Source of the DNA: Dasyornis broadbenti
Lineage: Eukaryota; Chordata; Aves; Passeriformes; Dasyornithidae
Direction of reading: 5' to 3'
DNA length: 64,000 nt
Assembly: GCA_013397935.1 (NCBI GenBank)
Contig: VZRN01005002.1
Location: 1,274,055-1,338,054, forward strand
A program made the translations under genes and the position numbers. Numbering within the stretch: position 1 is the stretch's first letter; every line of letters starts with the position of its first letter. Shown piece by piece: positions 12,701 through 24,700 of this stretch. Under the pieces are notes generated by a model. The model was not told where the DNA came from. It searched no databases and was given only the letters and a program-made list of their open reading frames with translations.

Positions 12701-15700
12701 GTTGCTGCATTGAGACTTGAAGCCAACCAGTAAGACAAAACTATCTACTGATCCATCTGACTCCCAAACTCTCCTGTCATTACTCATAGCACAGGAGGAG
12801 TCAGGACCTCCCCCTGTCACAGCCACTTGCAGTTAGATGTAGAGTTAAAAACACCCCAACACTTCACCTTATGTTTTATACAAGTTTGCAAGTCTCTGAG
12901 TAGAAAGAATAATAAAGAAAAAGTGTTCTAAAAAGTATCTGAAAAATCTTCAATTTTATAAGTTAAGACTTTATAAAATTAATACTAGATCTTTTTTCCA
13001 TTCATTAAGCTTTTCTCAAAGTCCAGTAGTTACAGTAAAAATATAAAAAGACCAATTAATTTGTATTATTATAAATTTTCATGTTTCACAACCGTCACAG
13101 TTTTTATGACTGACCTCAGGAAAAAAAAGACTGTAAACAGGATGTGTTATCTTTGACTTCGTTTCAAGAAGGGCTCGTTCCTTTCTCTGTATACTTTGCT
13201 GTAATTCTTGCCACTCCTGTCAAAGATAAGGTTAGAGAATTACTGTGCACCAACCATCTTTCACATTAAAAAGACAGAAAATTGCCCATGAAAATGGTAC
13301 ATGTGACAAGTTCTTGTGCAATACTAAACATCATAACATCATAAAGGGAAAAAGCAGATCTATGGGGCTTGCACATATTCTTCAAAACTCAATTCTACAG
13401 CACTACCTATAAACACTCTCTAACTGAGCTATAAGAGTCCTGATTACAAGTTTGATGATTCCTTTCCCATCAAAAACTTAATCTCACCCTGTATGGGACA
13501 TTCAGCTGTCACTCAAGTCTTGTTCTGTAAGACCTGTGGTGCAGAAAACATCTACCACCACATGGTCTCACTCTCAATTACAATTACAGTTTCAAACAAC
13601 TAACTTAACACTTACTAGAGTTCTAGTAAGCCCTGCACAAGTTTGTTCAGCTACTGCATGCTTAGTATGCACTATGCAGCACACAACAGCCATCACCTGT
13701 AAAGAACACATTTCAAGGGAGAGACTTTAAGTCAAAATTCTGAAGCAGCTAGTAATCAAATTAAGCTGAAAGAAATACTGCAGGTTTCTCCTGAAGTTTA
13801 GCCATTTTTCTCATGTCATTTATAAGTCTTCTGACTATGCTGCAAAAAATCTTTGCTACTCACTCTGAAACAAAATTGCAATGACAATGCTCTTACACCA
13901 GAATGAGGTCTGAAAACCTCTGGAGTACTGGTATTACTCCTTCATCCTAGTGTTGCCTAGCCTGAGGGGATGCTAGAGGATTAAAATGCATTTTCTTTCA
14001 ACCCCAGAGGCAACATTACCCTTCAAGAAAAAGTAAGGCTTACAGCTTCATCATCTTTGTTTTGCTTCTCATCTTGTTCTCTGTCAGAATCTCTGTCACT
14101 TCCATCATCTTTTTCACTTTGAGAGTCTCTGTTTGTTTCTTCTTCTTCAGATTCACTTCCTTTATCAGAGACTTCCTCCTCCTCTTCCTTTACAACAACT
14201 TCCTAATGGGAAAGAAAAAAAAACCCAACACCTGTAACTTAGTTTGTCTGCATTACTGTAGTACACAATTCACAGCACTTGCCTTAAGGTTCACACCATC
14301 CTCACTTTTCTTGTGTCACAGAGTTATGTCTACAGTGAAGATTAATCCTTTTCACCTCTTTTGGTAAGAGGAAGAGGGAAGCAACTTTCCTTCTCCATAC
14401 GGCACTCACAACAGGAATAGAAAAAAACAGTATTTGATTCCCAGATTGGATGTCCCATCCCTGCAAATGTTCAAGGCCAGATTGGATGGGGCCCTGGGCA
14501 AACTGACCTAGTGAGTGGCACCCCTGCCCATGGCAGAGGGGCTGGAAATAAATGATCTTTAAGTTTCCTTTCAACCCAAACTGTTCTATGACTCTGGGAC
14601 AGCATTTCATAAAATCTTAAGAAAATTACAGAGAACTTAAGACAGTACCTACAGCACAGTCCAAGAGGTGGCAAAAACACCATGCATTTGGATCATAATG
14701 TTACTAAAGCTACTTAATTTACCAGAAGAAAGTCTCATTTCAGTTTTTATCTTTAAAAACAAAAGTAGAAGTTACAGAACAATTCACCTCCCAGAAGGCA
14801 GCATAACAAGAACTAGTAATAAGGACTGCGAAGCCAAATTTCTAAAATAGTTGAGCAGGAGTTTCAGCAGGCCACTGCAAACGTTAGCATGGTGGTTCTC
14901 TGATTGCTCCACTAGTAATTTTTAAATGTAAAGAAAAATGCTATTTTAGAAGACACACTTCAAAAAAGCATGAAGTGAAGTGTAAAAGACAGCTATAACC
15001 CCCCCCATCAGATTACAAGAGATAAATTGAATAAAATTTTATCATTGAATATATGAGCTACCCCATTAGCTTGCTTTTGCTTCTGCTGTTTCGGTGGTTG
15101 CAAAGAAGGTGGCACAGGTTTCTTTTTCAATGGCTTCTTTTTCTTTGATTTTGAAGCTTTCTTGGTTCCTTTATTCTTTTGTTGCCATCCTTTGCTCTTA
15201 ACTTTGCTGGCATCTCCTTGCTGCAGGAAAGCAGTATTTAAAATATTTATTCTGTTCATAAAATTCCATTCAACTATACTTCAAGCATTTTAAACTGAGA
15301 ACCAAAATTAGAAAGCACAGCTCAAAGGACACTTCAGTAGGCATTTCTGAAAAAATGCTTGAGAAGTGCACAATTAGCAATTCAAGATCTGAAAGAAAGT
15401 TCTCTTTAATTAGCAAGAGGAACATTCATTCTTCACTTACCCCATCTTCTGTTGGTTGCTCTTCTGCTGCACATATAGACTGTTCCTTTTCAAACACTTC
15501 CTGGTTAGAGAAAGATGTGAAAATTACTAATGCCTCTCTGTACCAAAAGAGTAAATTATTATTTCATATTTGAACTTAAACTAAATCACCTTAATCAGGT
15601 CTGAATGCTTTATTTATTATGGCAAATTCTTTTATCAGTGACAGACACAACAGAGGATTAACAGATCAAAATTAAACGCTATTTCAAACATTTGGTCTCA

Positions 15701-18700
15701 GATTTTTCCATCACTAGTATTATAAAGTAGTAGCAACATGTCATCTTGTTCCAAAGAATCTACTTGTTTTATAAAGCACAGAAATCCTGTAACACAAAAG
15801 CAAGCAGTAATAAAATGCTAATTCTGCTCCAGTTGTCAGAGCATTAAAAACTTCAACAGCTGCTCTGCTACTCAGGGACACAAAACAACGAATCAAACCA
15901 GAAATGTGAAACATTAAGGCACAACACAACGTTAGTATTCTGTAGACTAGGACATCTCTATGTAAATGGATGTTTTTAATGCATTTCTTTCTTCAAAATA
16001 CACTATATGCCATTAAAAAAACCCCACCCAAACAAAACAGTCACAAGGAGATGTCTTATATAATAAGAAGGTAATGAGGAAATACCACCACAAAAAAAGT
16101 GCATCATACAAAAGGCTAGCTCTAGTTTTAGAGTCATGTATTTCTATGCCAGACTGCCTAGTAGAGGTCACACAGGAAACATCTTAAATGAATTTTCTAT
16201 ATTCTTTTAGACATTTTAGTTTCTAAGTACAGTTCAATATCCTCATAATTTTCATTTTCCTTCATTTTGCAATTCCAGCATAGTGATACAGTGCTTTTAC
16301 TTTCTACCTACTGCATCCTCAGCTACCACAGCATAAGCACATGGTGCTTACATATACAGACTTTCTGCTGAACTGGCTTCAACAGTCTGATCTCACCTGT
16401 AATACTCAGGCTTGTGTGCCTTACCTTACAGGTGCAACTCAAATTGTTTACTTAGACAATTATGTCATTAGTACAGATGCAAAAATTGACACTGTAGTCT
16501 TTGACATGTCAAAGTTTGTTTAGGTTCTCTGCGTTAAGGCTTTTTGTTCGAAGAAAGCCATTACTGCATTTTAAGCTAGAAAATAAGCAGAAGTCAGAAG
16601 TTTAACTACTAGGGTGTAGTATTGGTTTGGTTATGCCACTGTTCCCTTACTCAGCAGTCCACTTTCTTCATGTGACACTGGTGTACCTTTTTTATATTAT
16701 GCATATTCTGCATTCTGCTGGACTGTGTTTCTTTCATAAAAGTGTCTAAAACACCCAAGAGATTTGTAACATTATGAGCCCACATAAAGTGAAATCAAAC
16801 ACTGTCCTGAGGACTTGAGTGAATATTTTATTTTAGTTCAAGAATCAACTTTCTGAATGTCTCTTTTCCTGTTATTTACAAACCTCAGAGCAGTATCATT
16901 TGCTGTATTCTTTTACCGTTCCCTAGACAACTGCAGTGGGTCAGACTGGACTTTGATCTTATTCCAGGAAAACTTTCTCATTCAGGAACAAAACCATAAG
17001 GACGGATTAAGAGCGCAAGTTCTCAATTTCAAATCTTAACTTTACAGTTATGTTTACAAAACAACCAGAATTGCCTATTTACTAGAATATACCTGCAGTT
17101 ATCCTGAAGGAACAAGAATTCTTAATACTTACTGCCATGGTCTGTCTTGTTAGCGTGACCAGAACAGTGACAAGAGAACCTACTGTAATGTTGTTGCTGT
17201 CTTCATCATCCAAAACTAGTATAAAAAGAAAAGCAACACATCTATTAGATTTCTTTAAAGTCTTTTTCTCCATTAAAAATTGCTTCTGCTACTTCTAAAC
17301 GTACGCAAACAAATGCCAGAATTTTTAACAAAAAATAATTTCAAGATGTTTTTTAGTAAGTCTCTTACAACTTCAAATATACTATCAGAATGAGGGCTGG
17401 TAATTCAGCAAACTATAAAACTGCAACATTTGAGTTTGAAATTTTAATTGCATGAAAGTTAGCAAATTCGAACTTATAGCTGCTGTGGGAACTATAACCC
17501 TGTAATACTGTGCATTATATATTAAAGCATAAAACTTCAGAAACATGAAATACCACACATGACCAGAGGGACCCTGTTATATTTGTTCTGGGAATCATAA
17601 TTTTCATTTTCCTGACTTTTGTATGATTAACAACTCAATTTCAATGCCACATTAACAATCATGCATTTAATTATTTTTTAAGGAGAAGGCAAAGGAAAAT
17701 AAAAGAATAGCAATGATTAGTTTAACTAAAACATCAAACAAACCCCACAGGAGAGCCACTGAGGAGCTTATATCTCCAACCTATAAACTGGAGAATGTCT
17801 CAGGTAGGAGAGGAATAGAGTACTATCCCAGTACAGACATTTTATTTATTCCCTTCCAGTCCCTCCCTGAGAAAGCAGTTTTACTATTCACTAGTCTTAC
17901 ATATACATTTTTGTATAATGGCAATACTAAGCTAAACAGGAAAGCACATGCATGGTGTAATCCTCCACACCACACTTAAGTGCAGCAGTGTGACAAATGA
18001 AGACTACAGGAAAAAAGGTTGTTTGCCAAAATATGGGAAAGTACTCCAAGACTGAATTTTAAGCAGATTAACAGGACTGTGTAAAATAAAGTCTTCTGTT
18101 TATTTGTTTTGTTGTTTTTTTTTTAACACAACAGTTAGAAATACCGAGATTATCAGACGTTTGCTTCCTTAACAGGTACCTTCTCTAACATTTGCTTCTC
18201 ACAGCCAAATTACGATCAGGCTAACCAAACAAAGCATATCACATTTTTAATGTGATCATTGCTATCACAATGCCAATATAAACTAGAAACAAGAATTAGA
18301 ACAACCTTTCAAATATCACACATTTACTAGCACTGATCTTCTACAAAGAAAAGGAGACCACAGAACCAATTCACTTACCACTGCAAGGCTGTCTAACAGA
18401 AACTGCTTAACAATATACCTAATCTTTAGAGAGGGAGAGCATTATATACATTCATTGAAACAGTGCATACAAAACGTAGCTAGGCATAACATGGACAAAT
18501 TCTGCCAGATATAAAAACTAAACCAGGATTATCACAAAGGAACCCATGAATATTTAGTCATCAGGGTCTCCAACTCAAAAATCTCACAAAGGACTCCCCA
18601 CAATGGAGAAAGCTGAGCATAAATTCTGAAATAAGCATAACTGTTTAATATCACTAATAAAAGTGGTATTTCAACCAGAATTCCACATTGATCATGAAAT

Positions 18701-21700
18701 ATTAAAATTAAAAGACAAAATATCAGATAAGCTCCTGTATGAGAAATTACTGCTGGCTTGGGAATGGAATGTTTCAATGTACTTTATCTCCTCAGACTAT
18801 AAATCTCATGTATGAGAACCCACCACTCCAAAGAAGTATGTAATTTCCAGGTCACATAAATAGCAGTGAGTTGTGTTTCAGCATCCTCCAAAAGCTTACT
18901 GCCAGCAGACTATCAAAATGTCAGAAGAGTGACATACACAGAACAAAAGGACCTCCCACTCACCCTGTGGTTTTATATCCATAGTGACATATGGAAAGCT
19001 GCCAAGGACAGCCATAACTTCTTCATATTTCTTATCTTCTAGGAAGTGCAGTAAATTACGACGATCTGAGCCTTTCAAACTCACCAAATCCTGAATACTT
19101 TTGATTTTATACTGAAATAAAAAAAGAAAAGAAGTCATGTGGTAGCATAGAACATAGTCCACAAATAAACTCTTGATAATACATCACTGGTGTCTTCACA
19201 TGTTACTAATACATACACACCATTTGTTCTTATAAAAAAACCCCCACACTTCAGGAAACTAGCAAGCATATGTTTTGGGAAACAATAAACCAAAGAGGCT
19301 GCACTCAAACCTATTAAATAGCACTGCCTTAAACATTGGTGTGTTCCTTAGTATATAACCCCTTAGAAATGGCACTTTATAATTTCTTATAAAATTGTTA
19401 TTTCAGCCAGGTTTTTCAGAAAGTTGAGCCAAGAAATCTTACTAATAGGGGTTTTTATTTAGATAGGGTACTTCAGTGCTTTTGGAATTACATTAGCAGA
19501 AACAACTAAATACAAGTTTAGGGGGTTTTTTTGTACTGAACTGCAAACAAAACTAAATCCACTCCTTTTAAGATTTGCAGAGCAGAGCTAAAAGGATAAA
19601 ACGAACACAGATTTGAACACTTGATTGCCTCACGGTTATAAATGCGTGTACGTTATTAAAAATAATTTCATGCATCCAGGTAGACTGTTCATACTGCCAA
19701 TCTAGGGCACTGTATTTTTGAAGAACTCAATGCACGTGAATCCTGTACAAACTAGCCTAATAAAATGGTTTCTTCCCTCTTTCAAGGCAAACACAGGTGG
19801 GATTGCAACACAGCCAAATTCTTTATTTTTTCACTTAGTTACAATGCACATGTCAAAAAATACATCTAAAATTGCTTATTTTTTCCTGTGTTCCCTGTGG
19901 TTTAAGACTGGATTAAAAAGTCTTTAATGATACCTATAAAAGAATCTTTTACTTTATCCAAAGGATATGACTACTTGAATATTTCATGAACAAGCATCTT
20001 CAGTGGGGATTAAAAAAACGCAGTACCTAAGAATTCTTAGTCTTCACACTAACATAGAAGCATTTAAACACCCCCTAAGGCTGTAGTTAAAACCAAACAA
20101 AATTTCCATCAGATAAAAAGAATATTTTCAAGATTGATCCAAATTAACCACTGTAATAAAACTATCAGAAAAGTCAATAGCTTCTAGTAGAATGTAAGTG
20201 CTGTTTCTAACCAAGTATTCCCAGTAGATACACTAGACTCAAACAAACAAGCAGGTTTGACTATAGAGACAGCTGATAAACAAAGCGAAGAAACATATGC
20301 AGGTATTCAAACAAGACTATTATTTTTAGTCCTTAAATTCTACAAATACCAACACCCAGCTACAGTTATAGAGCAAAAGCTTTTTAAGACACAGTCTTTC
20401 TTTCACACAAAGGATCACAAAACCTGAAATGCTTCTCACAGTAACTGATTATTTTTTCTTTTCTGAACTCTTCTGTGTAAGCTTCCAAATACATTTTCTA
20501 TCAAAGTAGATCAAGAATGATGAAAAACCAAACAAGAACCACTCCCATCCCCAGAAAAAAAAAGTCCCAGTAGGATATTCCAGACATATTATGGAAGAAT
20601 ATTAGATAGGAGATTGTACATTGTAATAAGAAAGAAAATGTTTCTATTGTTTGTTAGGTCAACACAGACTGATCTTTTACACGTACTTACACTTACCAGA
20701 TCTTTGATCTTAATTCCCACCTCCTAACTGAGATGGACTTTAAAGAAACCAAAAGTAGACAGAACATCTAGGAAGTATTGTATTGAATTCCTGAAAAATA
20801 AATCTATTTTTACTCTCTTAGTTAATTCACGACCTTGCTTCCTTAGCCACAAAGAGGTAAAAGAAGTAGCGGATAGCATTTTAAGAAGTTACCAAGTATG
20901 ATTTGTATTTTCATACCTTTTTATGATTGGAAACTCTCCGAAGATTGTCCTCTTCAATGTGAGGCAGCTGTAAAAGGGGAGACTTGAACTGCTGAAGTCC
21001 CTGGACTGTCATCTGGGAAAGCTTCATGCAATTTTCCAAAGATCCCAAAGATGGAGCACGGAACTCCCTTTCTTGGGGAGAATGAAACAAACAACATAAT
21101 TTTTAATTTTTTTCTTCTTACACTTTTCCAACGTATACTTGTATTACAGAAAACTTTATTTCCAGTCCACCAAGCAAAAGAAAAAGACATCTTAAAATGT
21201 TCAGTGTAATTAATTAGGCAGCCTTTTTACTCTCACTCCAGTCACACAGACCAGCAGACATTTTCTTCCCTCTATTTAGGATGTCACAGGCTGAACACTA
21301 AGGAAGGGAAAGACTTCCATCTTCCACATTGTCTCAGGGAACAACTGCACAATGTATCTATGCAGTTATTACAGACAAAAACTTCATCAATTCAGTTTAA
21401 AAAATGCAGCATCAAAACAAGCTTCTTTTATATTTGCATGTTTTATTTATATGTGTGTCTGTATAACGTTTTGCGTATCATTTGATATAGTTTATCATTA
21501 ATCTTTTACAACATAATACATTATTTATAATATTTTCATCCTGAGAAATGAACATATAGGTAGCAGCCTACTGCATGCAAGAAAGAAACTGTATTTATAA
21601 TCGAAGCTAAGCAGAGCATATTATGTTAGAAGACAGTAAAAAGAGCTGTAAAAATATTAAACGCATGACTTTTATAAATAAACTTAATGGTTAAAAGGGG

Positions 21701-24700
21701 TATCTGAGCAAACACCTATTTGACTTTTCTTCTAGAAATTCCTAAAATTCTTTTCATATTTTAAAGTACAAAAAGGCCTACGATCTCATAATTAAACTTA
21801 TTATAAAGCAGACAAGGAGAAAAAGTCTTAGCCAGAATAGAGTAAGAGGGGGGAAAAAAAAAATTTAAAAAACCCACTTAGTAATTTAATACTCTTCATC
21901 ACATCTGCAAAGAAATGAAAAAGCAAAGTAGACACAAACTGCAACATAGCTTTGTTTGACAATCATTCATTCATAAATAAAATCTCTCACAAACCCTGTT
22001 TAGAGAACTCATTTCAGAATTCTCCCACAGCTCAAGAGTTGCTGCAAGTCCAGAACTGGCAATGCTTGGGTCACTCTGTATACACTTTACCATAAAACAA
22101 AAAAGTAAGTTAGATCCTCTTTAAAGAGCCAAAAGGAACTTAAGCTACTTAAATATTTTCCTGAACTTGTATGTGGCATATGAAAGAACTGAATGCCATT
22201 TTCAACAGCTATTACGCCATTTCATTGAAAAATCCCTATGCTTTCTCCTACACTTCAAAATCTTTCCTGAGAAACAATCAGCCTTTTACTACCTTGACTG
22301 TTACATGTATATTCTGCATATAAACATATAAATGTAAGTATGAACACAAATATCTTTTGGTAGATACACAGATAGACTTATATATATACAAATAAGTGTA
22401 TTTGGGACACTACAACAGAGGGCAGTAGTGGGCACTTCTGGGGCACAGAGGTATCTTTCAACAGATTGATTAGACTGATGGTCACAAGGACTATGGGCAC
22501 TCTGTCAGGGCTGTGTGGTCCAGCTTGCCACGCTATCAAGGCAGTGAGAGATGCAGATAAAAACAGGTTTGCTGAGACCTGGGTGAGAAGGTAGACAGGC
22601 TATAACCTGCACCTGAACAAAATGGTTCCAAAGCTACAACTGCTAAACATTTACCTAGTATTTTGGTAAAAAGCAAGTTTAAATTAATTGTAAAACATTT
22701 AACAGAGGAAATATGAAAAGGTAGTAAGTCTGATCAACAAAAACCCAATGAATTTGGTGTCTTCAGTATGTTTTCTCCTTCCTTCACACCACTCACTATG
22801 TTGCTCTAGATTTATAAGCAGCTATGAGGGCATGTTAAATGCACATGAAAGATCACCCTGTTTCCTCTGCTTCACCTGCCCCTCTCCCCTTCAAACTGCC
22901 CATTTCCTTGCTAATTACACCAAGCTATCAAATATAATCAGCTATCAAATCAAATTACATGGAAGGACATGTGACAATTATATGCAATGCAAAGAGATAT
23001 ACAACACACAAATGGAACTACCTGGCTAGACAGACAAGTAACTAAGATGCACCTTCAGCCTTTAAAAGAAAAGTAGTAATGGAATGATTAATGTCCCAAC
23101 CAAATAACACCACATTTACTTTCCATCTTACCCAGCTTCCACCTCCCCTGTAATTTTTTTGGCTGCTGCTAAGGTAAGTCACAGGATTTCTTTAAATTAA
23201 AAAAAACCACACTGCAAACCAAGTCAATAAAAGAATCCTAAATAATCTCTGACAAACTGTCTTTTGCAGGAAATTCACCTAGAGCTTTGAGACCACAGAG
23301 CACTGGTCAGAGTAGAAAATATTCTCTTTCTTAAAGGATTGACTCATCATCCATATGACAGTAGAAAAACATTTTAAAGTTGGAAAATATTATTTTGGTT
23401 TCCTGTAAAGAACACAGGTCTTTATATTCCCTGAGAGTGGACCTGAGGACAGCATAGCTTTTAACATCCCCCAAATGCCCCTACCATAAAATTAATGTCA
23501 TTGCTGTACATATTTTGACAGCTTCTGATTGTCAAATTGCACAATACAAGATGACCTTTAATTTAAGGTTATAAAATTGACCAAAAACATAGAATCATAA
23601 AATGGTTTGGGTTGACCTCAAATATCATCTATTTCCAACCCCCTGCCCTGGGCAGGGACACCTTCCACTACACCAAGTTGCTCAGAGCCTCATCCAACCT
23701 GGCCTTGAACACTTCCAAGGATGCGGCATCCACAGCTTCTCTGGAAACCTGTACCAGTGCCTCCCCATCCTCAACAGCAAAGAATTTCAATCTTATCTAA
23801 AACCACTCTCTTTCAGTTTAAACCCAACATATGACATTAAAGTAGTCAATCACAAATTGAAATGCAAATTTTAGTTGCTTGTGAAGGACTTGCATACACC
23901 TGCGTCAAGCCACAACCTCTTCATTACACTGCAGCTTCCAACCTGAATTAAGGAAGGTGCTTTTACTGGACAGCTGAACTAATGCCTAACTTCTGCAGAC
24001 ACTGGAGCACATTCTGTGATTTTGGCAGCAAACACCTCATTTGGTAAGGCAGCTATCTACTTATCATACTTAAGGATGATCTCAAGGAACCCATGAAAAT
24101 AATTTACAACCTGCTGGTTCTCAGCTATCAGTTAAATTGCCACAAAACAATGGATGCAAGCAAGGGATGCCACGAAGCAAAGCTAAGTGCCAAGATCGTG
24201 AAGATTCATCCCAAGCATCTTTCTTCAAAAGACCTGATTACAAGGTAAGCATAAGTATCTGGAGACATTTTCAAGCTTATAATAATAACAAAAGCATTTC
24301 AGAATAACTGAAAGATATGAATGAAGCACAAAATGAGATTACTCATCCCACCATCAATGTAGGCTTCACAAAATACTATTTGTCCCTAAAATATTTCTTT
24401 AGATAGCATTACACATGCCATCACCTTTGTACTTTCACAGTTCAGGACTGCTAAAAATCTATGGCTAATTGTAGCATGCGATCATTTTTTGTACTGTTTT
24501 AAGGTTGATTAACATGAAAATTAGAACTAACCCCAAAAACAACTACAGTTAAGTTTTAAGCCACTTAAAATTATGTTGACAAATATAAACTTAAGCAAAA
24601 CATTCTCTCAAGAATTTCAATACCTGACTGCAATTTTATTCATCTTAAAATGACACAAACAAGACAAAACCAAACTAATGCCACCTTTACAATGTCCAGC

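Noticed and set aside
12506..12826. 106-codon minus-strand open frame in SEC63 intron 18
   Set aside because: Same strand as the gene, but no domain, no homology to the SEC63 sequence at that point (exons 18 and 19 join perfectly without it), and composition like surrounding intron.
15201..15226. Possible tandem acceptor at exon 16 (CAGCAAG)
   Set aside because: The AAG is 4 nt downstream, so its use would break the frame. The CAG acceptor gives the expected Gln-Gly start.
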